Part shown: positions 7,513 to 15,631 of the stretch, one piece after another | Layout of the letters: each line of letters opens with the position of its first letter | Position numbering within the stretch: the stretch's first letter is position 1 | Assembly (NCBI RefSeq): GCF_000499385.1 | Contig: NW_013651736.1 | Coordinates: 1-15,889, forward strand | Direction: 5' to 3' | Length of the DNA stretch: 15,889 nt | Source: Eimeria necatrix | Taxonomy: Eukaryota > Apicomplexa > Conoidasida > Eucoccidiorida > Eimeriidae | Program-made: the position numbers and the translations under genes | Notes under the pieces: model-generated | Database searches by the model: none | Seen by the model: only the letters and a program-made list of their open reading frames with translations | What the model was told of the DNA's origin: nothing

Positions 7513-7849
7513 AAACCCTCGGAGAAGAAGAAAGAAAGGGAAATAAAGAAAAAGAAGATAAAAAAGAGCAGCAGCAAAAGACCAAAAGAGTTGAGCTGCC
7601 GCAGAGGCTCAAGAGCCACAGGAGCAGTTGTGCTGCCGGACGGAGAAGCAGCAGGGCCCCTGCTGCTGACTGCTGCTCCTGCTGCTGCTGCTGCTGCTGC
7701 TGCAGCGGAAGCAGCAGCAGCAGGGGACGCAGCAGCAGCAGCCAGAGCAGCAGCAGCAGCCCGAGCAGCAGCAGCCTCCCCAGAGGTGCTGGCCTACCGT
7801 GCTGCAGTTGCTGCGCAGCAGCTGAAGCGGCTGCGGTCGGGGCTGCACC

Positions 7850-7890
<41 letters not shown>

Positions 7891-8023
7891 GACCCTCGCT
7901 TCTCGAAGCTTTGCGGCGAGCTGAATGTTGCTGCTTGTGCCAAGGCCTATGCCTTTTTAGATGAGCAGCAGCAGCAGCTGATGCAGCAGCTGCAGCACGT
8001 AGTCAAGACAGGCAGGCTGCCCC

Positions 8024-8060
<37 letters not shown>

Positions 8061-8403
8061 GAAGGGCCTGAAAGTCAGCGAAGCAGAGCGGGAGCAGGCG
8101 CGGCAGCAGCTGCAGCGGCTGCAGTCGCAGCAGCAGCAGCGGCAGCGGCGAGCAGCAGCAGCAGCAGTGAAGGCCAAAGTCAGCAAAGCTGAACGAGAAA
8201 GAATAGCAGCAACGGGAAAAAAGCCTCACTATGCCAGCAAGAAGCAGCTGCGGCTGCTGCTGCAGCAGGAGCTGCAGCAGCAGATTTCCAAAAAGAAACA
8301 AATCAAAAAAGAAATAAAAAAAGAAAGAAAAATCCTCGCGAAGGAGCGGAAGAGAAATCTGGTGCCTGTGCGCCGGGTGCAGCAGCAAGAAGCGGAAAAC
8401 TGA
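7351..8403 (+). CDS. RRP36: RRP36-like rRNA processing protein
   Basis: A nucleolar factor needed for early pre-rRNA cleavages leading to 18S rRNA, part of the small-subunit processome in yeast and human. The 350-residue frame is intact and without introns. It starts at an ATG with a purine-rich context after the telomere array and ends in TGA. Family landmarks appear in order: KRPKELS (76-82), RDPRFSKLCGELN (180-192), KAYAFLDE (198-205), a long Gln/Arg-rich coiled coil, GKKPHYASKKQLR (289-301) and the basic tail ILAKERKRNLVPVRR (328-342). A lysine-rich stretch at 57-73 could serve nuclear or nucleolar targeting. Ala and Ser tracts from CAG repeats (43-54, 109-142, 168-178, 226-236) separate the conserved blocks, making the protein longer than yeast or human relatives. 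The first 40 residues include GGGGCCCC-derived Gly/Pro sequence and are unlikely to be conserved. Family call is firm; start slightly uncertain. Confidence 0.87.
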
Positions 8404-8563
8404 ATTTAATTCATTTTTGGAGTTATTTCTCCTTTATTTTCAATTAAATTGATTAAATTAATTCATTAATTCATTAATATGTCACAAAAAGCCATTAAAA
8501 TGCTCCATTTGCTTCAAAATGAATCCAAACGACTTGCAGTCGAGCTGCGCATACACCCCGTCA

Positions 8564-8577
8564 GGTGTACGTACACC
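8564..8577. repeat. GGTGTACGTACACC palindrome
   Basis: A perfect 14-bp copy about 160 bases past the RRP36 stop; a half-site-like GCATACACCCC sits just before it (8549-8559). Confidence 0.8.
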
Positions 8578-8769
8578 CCGCGGAGTCCACCGACGCCACT
8601 TCTTGGCTTTCAACGGACTTCATTTTAAATGACTTTTTAATTTCTTTTGTTGTTTTGTTTGCTTTCTTTATTCTTTATTATGTCTTTATTCATCATTTAT
8701 TCTTTTATTTGCTTTTTGCAACGCATGCAGACTCTGCAAAGGCAGAAACAACGAGGTAGAATAGGCCGC

Positions 8770-9021
8770 CCAGGGTTTAGGGTTTAGCGTTGAGGGTTTA
8801 GGGTTTAGGGTTTAGGGTTTAGGATTCATGAAGGCTGCAAATAAAGTATTTGTGTTGTGGATATTTCTGAAGAAGTTTAAAGAGAGAATTCAGTGGATCA
8901 AAATTCTCATTTTCAGGGTGTCTGTACACTCAGACTCTCTGCTGCCACGCATTAGGGTTTAGTGTTTAGGGTTTAGGGTTTAGGGTTTAGGGTTTAGGGT
9001 TTAGGGTTTAGGGTTTAAGGT
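8770..9021. repeat. TTTAGGG arrays (G-rich on + strand)
   Basis: Two arrays, about 8773-8825 and 8953-9018, separated by unique AT-rich sequence that holds the variant palindrome GGTGTCTGTACACT (8917-8930). Confidence 0.9.
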
Positions 9022-9128
9022 TAAAGACTTGGGGGGTTCAGTGCAAACCCTGAAGCTCTTTCTGCTGCAGCAGCTAAACTGCAGGAGCGAACAAATAGCA
9101 AAAGGGAAACAGCTCGCAGTACCGAAGA

Positions 9129-9294
9129 AACCCTAAACCCTAAACCCTAATTCCTAAACCCTAAACCCTAGTTTCTAAAACCTAAACCCTAGCGGTCAGT
9201 TTCCTAAGATAAACTGCTCAAAGCCAAACAAAGGGTTTCCGGACAAAAGAAAAGAACAGAAAAGAAGGGGAAGAAAGAAAATTAAATAAAAGAA

Positions 9295-9341
<47 letters not shown>

Positions 9342-9449
9342 GTTAATTTATAAGTTAATTAATTAATTAATTAAGTAATTAAAAGAGAAAATATAAAGAA
9401 ACAAAACCATAAACCCCCAAACCCTAAACCCTAAACCCCAAACCCTAAA
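9129..9449. repeat. CCCTAAA units and TAAA tract
   Basis: Short CCCTAAA clusters at 9129-9192 and 9409-9449 flank a (TAAA)n tract at about 9287-9341 and a TTAATT run at 9355-9375. Confidence 0.85.
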
Positions 9450-9611
9450 CAAGCAGCAGGTGCATTGGAGCTAGGAAGAGACTCAAAGACAAAAATAAAA
9501 AAAATGAAATTAATTTTCCAATTTATCTTTTTAACTCTCCACTCGAGGTGTACAGACACCCCAACTCTTCAGTTTATCCCCCAAACCCGCAGCGTGAGTC
9601 ACTGCCAACAC

Positions 9612-9918
9612 AAACCCTAAACCCTAAACCCTAAACCCTAAACCCTAAACCCTAAACCCTAAACCCTAAACCCTAAACTACAAACCCTAAACCCTAAACC
9701 CTAAACCCTAAACCCTAAACCCTAAACCCTAAACCCTAAACCCTAAACCTAAACCCTAAACCCTAAACCCTAAACCCTAAACCCTAAACCCTAGAGCACC
9801 TTGAAGCGGGGCAAACCGAGAACGCCAGCCCCAATTCAACAAAACCCTAAACCCTAAACCCTAAACCCTAAACCCTAAACCCTAAACCCTAAACCCTAAA
9901 CCCTAAACCCTAAACCCT
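9612..9918. repeat. Long CCCTAAA arrays
   Basis: Near-perfect CCCTAAA units at 9612-9793 and 9841-9918, with a 47-base unique insert between. Together with 8770-9021 they form a large head-to-head telomere-type arrangement. Confidence 0.95.
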
Positions 9919-10001
9919 GAAAGCAGCGAGCGAGCTGTACCCGGCTGCAGATAGCACGGCCTGACAGCAGGTTTTTTTTCCCAGCAGAAATCCCTTGCTA
10001 G

Positions 10002-10427
10002 CTAGCTGCTTAGCTAGCTAGCTAGCTAGCTGCATCGCTTACTAGCTAGCTAGCTAGCTAGCTAGCTAGCTAGCCAGCTCCTGAGCTAGCCGGCCAGATA
10101 CCTAGGTAGGCAGCTGACTAAGTAGCTAGCTAGCTAGCTAGCTAGCTAGCTAGCTGGGCAGTAGTCTACCTAGCTAGACAGCTAACTAGGCAACCAGCTA
10201 ACTACCTGAGCAGCTAGCTAGGCAGCTAGCTGGGTGGCTAGCCAGCCAGCTAGCTAGGCTAGGTGGCCAACTAGACAGCTAGCTAGCTAGCTTCCCACCC
10301 ACCTAGCCAGTTGGCTTGCTAAACAGCTAGCCGGCTAGCCATCTGGCCAGCTAGCCAGCTGTCTAGATGGGCAGCTAGCTAAATGGTTAGCTAGCTAGCT
10401 AGCTAGCTAGCTAGCTAGCTAGCTAGT
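10002..10427. repeat. GCTA tetranucleotide field
   Basis: About 425 bases consist of (GCTA)n runs and decayed derivatives (TAGCTAGC, GCCAGCTAGC, CTAGGCAGC). The longest perfect runs are near 10043-10073, 10122-10155 and 10389-10426. The unit is its own reverse complement in register, so the whole tract is self-complementary. Confidence 0.95.
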
Positions 10428-10628
10428 CGGCACGATGCGCATGCAGATCTTGCCTGTGGGCTGCTGGCCCCACGCGTGTCTGGTGAGGCTGTCGATTTCA
10501 GGAAGCTTTCTTCCATTAAAATTAAAAGAAATAATATATTTATAATATTAATTTTAATTGTTTTAATTGTTTTGTCTTATTTTATTTATTTCATTCGTTT
10601 TGAAACTCTTTTGCACGGACAGAGCTGG

Positions 10629-10642
10629 GGTGTATGTACACC
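10629..10642. repeat. GGTGTATGTACACC palindrome
   Basis: The last copy of the dispersed palindrome, about 555 bases upstream of the SMC1 start codon and just before a TTTAGGG array. Confidence 0.8.
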
Positions 10643-10686
10643 TGGGGAGCGCGCCGAAATTGAACTTTTCGTTTGGAGTTCAATGG

Positions 10687-10774
10687 CTTAGGGTTAAGGG
10701 TTTAGGGTTTGGAATTTAGAGTGAAATGCTTAGGGTTTAAGGTTTAGGGTTTAGGGTTTAGGGTTTAGGGTTTG
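10687..10774. repeat. TTTAGGG array upstream of SMC1
   Basis: Degenerate then perfect TTTAGGG units. The 420 bases that follow (10775-11197) hold no recognised gene; (CTG)n lies at 11111-11150. Confidence 0.9.
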
Positions 10775-11109
10775 TTGAGTGAGTTCTGCGTCCGCAGCAG
10801 AAGTGGTGTTCTTGAACCACCAACCCCACCACTGCGATCTGCGCGGAAAGCGATCACTTGAGGAGCGATTAATTGCGAAATCTTCTTTAAAACGAAAAAT
10901 ATAATTTATAAAACTCTTTTTAGTTTCTTTTTATCCGCTCTTTTAGGGTTTTCCGTCGCCGCGCAGCGCTTTCTGCTCCGCAGCAGCAACTTCGTCTGCA
11001 GCACAGACTCTCCTGGCTTCTTTCTTTCTTTTTCTTCTTTTTATTTCTTCAGCATGCAGCAAAGAAGAACTTAGAGAGAATTTCAACTTCAACAGGAGCT
11101 GTGGCTGCA

Positions 11110-11150
<41 letters not shown>

Positions 11151-11197
11151 CTCGACACGCAAGCAGCAGCTGCTGAGGCTGCTGCTGCAGCTGCACA

Positions 11198-11247
11198 ATG
11201 GATTCCCACGCAGACAGCAGCAGAAGCGCTGGAGACAGCGTCAGCAG

Positions 11248-11290
<43 letters not shown>

Positions 11291-11358
11291 GCAGCTTCAA
11301 CGGATTGTGACGCTCTCTCGGCAGCTGACGGGGCCTGGGGCCTGGCTCTGTCTTCCGC

Positions 11359-11391
<33 letters not shown>

Positions 11392-11511
11392 CAGCAGCAG
11401 CAGCAGCACATCGCAGCAGCAGTTTGCTTCGACCTTCCCCTGCTCCATTGCTTCTCTCTTTGAAGGCACGGCGAGCCAGCTGCCGCCGCCGCAGCAGCAG
11501 CAGTCCACCCC

Positions 11512-11559
<48 letters not shown>

Positions 11560-12050
11560 GTTTTTTTTGGAATATATTGTTCTCGAAAACTTCAAATCCT
11601 ACAAAGGCAAACATGTCATAGGGCCCCTCCAAAGCAGCGTGGCCATCATAGGCGCCAACGGCTCGGGTATCTGCCCACTTAGGGTTTAGGGTTTAGGGTT
11701 TAGGGTTTAGGGTTTAGGGTTTAGGGTTTAGGGTTTAGGGACTGGGGTTTGGGGCTTATGCCCTAACCATAGAGGTTAAGGTCCAGTGTTTAGGGTTTAG
11801 GGCTTAGATTAAGTATTTGGGGGGCTTGCAGTTTGGCGCCTAGGGCTTCGGGTTTAGGGTTTAGGGTTTAGGGTTTAGGGTTTAGGGTTTAGGGTTTAGG
11901 GTTTAGGGTTTGGGGCGTGCAGGGAAAAGCAACATTGCAGACGCAATTTGCTTCGGGCTGGGCGTCAGCGGCCGCAGCCTCCGCAGCAGCAATTTGGTGG
12001 ATTTGCGGCACTTCTCGCTGCTGCAGCAAACCGAAGGACTGTGCGTGCTA

Positions 12051-12088
<38 letters not shown>

Positions 12089-12279
12089 ATGATTTGCTGC
12101 TGCTGTGGGGTCGGCTGCTGCTGCTGCTGTGGGGTCTGCCGTTGCTGCTGCTGTGGAATCTGCTGCTGCTGCTGCTGTGCGGTCTGCTGCTGCTGCTGCC
12201 GTGTGTTCTGCTGCTGCTGTTGCTGTATGAGCTGCTGTTGCGGCTGCTGTATGATCCGCTGCTGCTGCTGCATGCACCT

Positions 12280-12319
<40 letters not shown>

Positions 12320-12411
12320 GCATTTGTCTGCAGCACTGCTGTGGCGCTGCACTTTCGCCGCCGGTCGGCCCCCGACGCCGAGGGAGAGGTATTGGTGCTA
12401 CGGCGGCAGAT

Positions 12412-12470
<59 letters not shown>

Positions 12471-12779
12471 CGTATACTGTTAACGGCCGCCGTGTAACAG
12501 CAGAAGAGTACCGCAGCGTCTTAAGCGAAAAGCTTTCTCTGGGGCCCCACACCATTGCTGCTTCGCTGCTGCTGCAGGTGAGGGGCTCAGGGTTTAGGGT
12601 TTAGGGTTTAGGGTTTAGGGTTTAGGGTTTAGGGTTTAGGTTTTGGGGGTTTAAGGCTGCTTCTCTGGGGCTTCTGCCTCCGTTCTACCTTTCTACTATT
12701 TTTTGCTGCCAGTGGAGTTGCCCCGTTTTGTTGTTGCTGCTGCTGCTGCTATACGTGCTGCTGCTGCTGCTGATATACG

Positions 12780-12815
<36 letters not shown>

Positions 12816-13598
12816 AGGGCGACTCATTAGTGACTTCTGCTGCAAGACATCCTCTGGACCTAGCGCGTCTCATAGAGCGAGTTGCCAGCAGGTCAGGGTG
12901 TAGGGTTTAGGGTTTAGGGTTTAGGGTTTAGGGTTTAGGGTTCAGGCCGGGCCTTTAGCGTTTAGCGTTTAGGGTTTAGGGTTTAGGGTTTAGGGCTAAG
13001 ATTCAGCTCTGTGCAGCCTCCAATGAAAGCCCACATACTCGAAACAGCAATCCCCGCTGTGCAACTGAGGACTTAGGGTTTAGGGTTTAGGGTTTAGGGT
13101 TTAGGGTTTAGGGTTTAGGGTTGTGGGTGCGGCTGCAGCGAGGAGTGGGGCGAGCAGTTTGCTGCTGCTGAAGCAGCAGCAGCAGCTTTGCGCAGAGAAG
13201 CTCGTGCTGCCTTCAGCAGCAAGCAGCAGCTGCTGGCTTCTTTGCGAGTGCTGCAGCAGCAGCAAAAAGAAGTCAACGCCTACAAGGCCCTGCAGGACAA
13301 ACTGGTGCTTCCCTAGGGTTTAGGGTTTAGGGTTTAGGGTTTAGGGTTTAGGGTTTGGGGCTGGGGCTGTGATTTGGTGTCTCTAGGGTTTAGGGTTTAG
13401 GGCTTACGGCTCAGTGCTTACGGCCAAGGGTTTAAGCTCTACACTTGCCGAGCCCTGGTGCATGTTTCTAGGGTTTAGGGTTTAGGGTTTAGGGTTTAGG
13501 GTTTAGGATTTAGGGTTTGTCTCTCCCTCTACTCTTTCTCGGCCGCCCCCCTGAATTCTGTCTCTCTCCCCACTTTTCCCTCTGCACGTGACAGCTCA

Positions 13599-13667
<69 letters not shown>

Positions 13668-14474
13668 TTGGAGGGTTTGTGCTGCTGCCTGCTGCTGCGA
13701 TTTGCGCAGCGCGCCATTCAAAATGAAAGTTTTCTCTTTCAGCTTTTTGCTGCTGATCGAAAGGCAGCAGAGCAGCAGCAAGAAGCGCAGCAGCAGCAGC
13801 AGCAAGCCGAGCTGCTGCTGCAGCAGCTGCAGCAGCAGCTGCAGCAAGCCGAAGCAGCAGACCAAAAGCGCATTTCCATTTCTATGCAACTCGAGCAAAA
13901 GAAAACCCTCACCAAAAACGCAGCCATGAAGGCAAACATGCTTGTGAGTTCTCAAACCCTAAACCCTAAACCCTAAACCCTAAACCCTAAACCCTAGCTC
14001 TAAACACTAAACCCTAGCTGTAACTCAAGGCCTTAAACCCTAGCTCTAAACGCTAAACCCTAGCTGTAACCCAAGGCCCTAAACCCTAGCTGCAACTCTA
14101 TATCCTAAACCCTAGCTGGGACTCTAAACCCTAAACCCTAAACCCTAAACCCCAGCTGTAACCCCAAGTCCTAAACCCTTGCTGCAACCCTAAACGCTAA
14201 ACCCTGGCGGAGACTCTAAACCCTAGTTGTAATCCGCAGCCCTAAACCCTAGCTGCATGCGTAAACCCTAGATGCAGCGCTAAACCCTAAACCCTCGCTG
14301 CATCCCTAAACCCTAAACCCTAGCTGCAACCCTAAACCCTCGCGCGCAGCAGCAGGAAGCTTCGAGAAGCTGGCTGGCCGCTTGCTGAACTGTAAACCCT
14401 AAACGGTGGTTTCGCAAGGCTCAAGGCAAACCCTAAACCCTCCGAGTGGCTAACCCCTAAACCCTCAGCCCCGT

Positions 14475-14517
<43 letters not shown>

Positions 14518-15115
14518 CTGCACAGCGCACAGAGCTTTCGGGGTGTTTGGAGAAGCTGCGGTTTGCAGAGCAGCAGCAGCAGCAGCAGCAGCAGAAGCTG
14601 CAGCAGAAGGAGGAGGACTGCAGCAAGCTGAAGGCCCTGGAGACAGAGGTGGGCAAACCCTAAACCCTAAACCCTAAACCCTAAACCCTCAGCTCCGACC
14701 CTATCCCGGAAACGCTGAACAGCCCAAACCCTAAACCCCAAACCCTAAACTCTTCGCAGAAACCCTAAACCCTTAACCCTAGAGACTGAGCTTTGAGTGC
14801 TCCTTACCTTAAACCCTAAACCCTAGCAAGTGAGCCAAACCCTAAACCCTGATTTGGGGTTTGTGTCTGGCGTGCTGCTGCAGCTTTCTAATGAAGTAAT
14901 TCGGCTGGCAGACGAGGAGCAGCAGCTTAAAAGTGCTGCTGAGGAGAAGCAGCAGCTGCTGCAGCAAAGGCTGTCGGTGGAGCAGCAGCAGCAGCTGCTG
15001 CTGCTGCAGCAGCAAGCGGACAGCAGGCACACAGAGCTGAAGCAGCAAATGGCCAAGAAGCAGCGGCAGCTGCAGCAGGCCACAAGTGCTCTTAACATTG
15101 TGCGTAAAGTCGCTC

Positions 15116-15190
<75 letters not shown>

Positions 15191-15308
15191 CTAGCAGCTG
15201 CAGCAGCAGCAGCAGCAGCAAATGCGTTTCAGCAGGCACTGCAGCATTTGAGTACGCGTTGCTGCTGTCCATCAGGGTTAAATGCCTTCGAGTTCCTAGC
15301 TGCCATTC

Positions 15309-15365
<57 letters not shown>

Positions 15366-15631
15366 CAGGTGGAGAGAGAATGCTTGGAGCTAGAGCGGCG
15401 AATTTCCTGCCTGCGCGAGCTGGAGGTGAGCAGCAAACCCTCGCGCTAGGGTTTAGGGTTTAGGGTTTAGGGTTTAGGGTTTAGGGTTTAGGGTTTAGGG
15501 TTTGGCAAAGGCGCTGCATGCAGGACGAAGCAAGGCAGAAGCAAACAGCAGCAGCAGAAACGCTGCAGCAGCTGCTGCGGGAAGCAGCAAAAGTGAAGGA
15601 GTCTATTAGCGAGGCCACAGAACAGACACAA
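11198..15631 (+). CDS. SMC1: Cohesin subunit SMC1, N-terminal half (partial)
   Basis: An ATPase of the cohesin ring, which holds sister chromatids together. Proposed exons: 11198-11666, 11923-12040, 12334-12577, 12818-12891, 13139-13304, 13595-13678, 13743-13943, 14526-14648, 14884-15099, 15369-15425, 15524-15631. Frames join throughout, giving about 620 residues. A Gln-rich N-terminal extension (1-121) precedes [16 protein letters not shown] and the Walker A motif GANGSGKSN, which is split by intron 1 (Ala replaces the usual Pro). Next come [30 protein letters not shown], and [20 protein letters not shown]. The last matches the SMC1 signature FQGDVE.IA...P.ELT.LIE.IS and argues for SMC1 over SMC2 or SMC4. 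Gln/Glu/Lys-rich coiled coil follows ([11 protein letters not shown] onward). The hinge, C-coil, signature motif and Walker B lie beyond the window. Exon 6 and the ends of exons 2 and 9 are the weakest boundaries. Confidence 0.9.
11667..11922 (+). repeat. SMC1 intron 1: TTTAGGG arrays
   Basis: Donor G|GTATCT, acceptor CGTGCAG|GG; the junction rebuilds the Gly of the Walker A motif. Arrays lie at about 11680-11740 and 11850-11912, with degenerate units between. Nearly the whole 256-bp intron is telomere-like. Confidence 0.9.
12041..12333 (+). repeat. SMC1 intron 2: CTG-based 24-bp minisatellite
   Basis: Donor ACT|GTGCGT, acceptor TTTGTCTGCAG|C. The intron is (CTG)n with an interrupting motif TGTGGGGTC or variant at 12104, 12129, 12152, 12177, 12200, 12224 and 12248, a spacing of 23-25. 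Removing it joins two frames (phase 2) with about the residue spacing other SMC1 proteins have between NL.DL and the next strand. Confidence 0.65.
12578..12817 (+). repeat. SMC1 intron 3: TTTAGGG then (CTG)n acceptor
   Basis: Donor CAG|GTGAGG. A TTTAGGG array spans about 12590-12645. The 3' third is CTG tracts ending in CTGCTGCAG|GGCGAC. Splicing joins SLLLQ to GDSLV, the SMC1 FQGDVE region. Confidence 0.9.
12892..13138 (+). repeat. SMC1 intron 4: TTTAGGG arrays
   Basis: Donor AG|GTCAGG, acceptor GGCTGCAG|C, phase 2. Arrays at about 12900-12942, 12970-12995 and 13076-13122 surround a 75-base unique core. Confidence 0.9.
13305..13594 (+). repeat. SMC1 intron 5: TTTAGGG arrays
   Basis: Donor CTG|GTGCTT, acceptor CGTGACAG|CTC. 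Arrays at about 13315-13350, 13385-13402 and 13470-13518. A pyrimidine-rich stretch (13519-13582) precedes the acceptor, the most conventional tract among these introns. Confidence 0.8.
13679..13742 (+). other. SMC1 intron 6, short and uncertain
   Basis: A 64-bp interval from TTT|GTGCTG to a strong acceptor TTTTCTCTTTCAG|CTTTTT. It is needed to join the LKEQ(n) frame of exon 6 to the [10 protein letters not shown] frame of exon 7. Neither telomere repeats nor long CTG tracts occur. The alternative is that exon 6 is not an exon and intron 5 runs to 13742. Confidence 0.45.
13944..14525 (+). repeat. SMC1 intron 7: CCCTAAA with AGCTG-spaced units
   Basis: Donor CTT|GTGAGT, acceptor CTGCACAG|CGC. 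Telomere-like units here are in the C-rich orientation. From about 13990 to 14345 many are separated by AGCTG(T/C)AAC-like spacers, giving CCCTAGCTGTAAC and variants, a decayed higher-order repeat. A (CTG)n tract (14477-14516) stands just before the acceptor. Confidence 0.85.
14649..14883 (+). repeat. SMC1 intron 8: CCCTAAA arrays
   Basis: Donor GAG|GTGGGC, acceptor GTGCTGCTGCAG|CTT. CCCTAAA clusters at about 14655-14690, 14724-14750, 14760-14780 and 14810-14850. Confidence 0.85.
15100..15368 (+). repeat. SMC1 intron 9: (CAG)n and (CTG)n
   Basis: Donor ATT|GTGCGT, acceptor CTGCTGCTGCAG|GTGGAG. A (CAG)n block at about 15117-15221 and a (CTG)n block at 15310-15366 lie in inverted orientation around an 89-base unique core, so the transcript could fold into a large CAG:CUG hairpin. 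It has no telomere units, unlike its neighbours. Confidence 0.7.
15426..15523 (+). repeat. SMC1 intron 10: TTTAGGG array
   Basis: The 98-bp intron is mostly TTTAGGG (15448-15504), with donor GAG|GTGAGC and acceptor GCTGCATGCAG|GAC, which contains TGCATGCA (15515-15522). Confidence 0.9.

Larger units (their letters stand above)
8404..10940. other. Gene-free repeat-rich intergenic region
   Basis: No convincing coding sequence on either strand. It contains AT-rich 3' flank (8404-8520), palindrome copies at 8564-8577, 8917-8930, 9547-9560 and 10629-10642, telomere-like arrays in both orientations, (TAAA)n tracts, and the GCTA field. Short open frames at 8565-8759 and 10476-10691 begin at GTG and have no recognisable family, so they are not called. 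Confidence 0.7.

Noticed and set aside
8565..8759. 64-residue plus-strand frame with a hydrophobic segment
   Set aside because: Begins at GTG within the palindrome; AT-rich downstream flank produces the hydrophobic run. No family resemblance.
9612..9918. CRISPR-like array
   Set aside because: Units are contiguous 7-mers without spacers in a eukaryotic context; this is a telomere-type repeat.
10476..10691. 71-residue plus-strand frame with one apparent membrane segment
   Set aside because: GTG start, AT-rich composition artefact, and no related sequence recognised.
11089..11632. Minus-strand poly-Cys and poly-Leu frames over SMC1 exon 1
   Set aside because: Antisense of (CAG)n; the plus strand carries the Walker A region.
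11903..12555. Minus-strand Ala/Thr-rich and Gln-rich frames
   Set aside because: Antisense of the SMC1 intron 2 minisatellite and exon 3 Ser tract.
11198..15631. SMC2 or SMC4 instead of SMC1
   Set aside because: The segment after the head (QGD...P.DLARLIE) matches the SMC1 pattern. SMC4 would show LQGEVE.IA.MKPK, and SMC2 differs in its N-terminal GFKSY...GLNGSGKSN wording.
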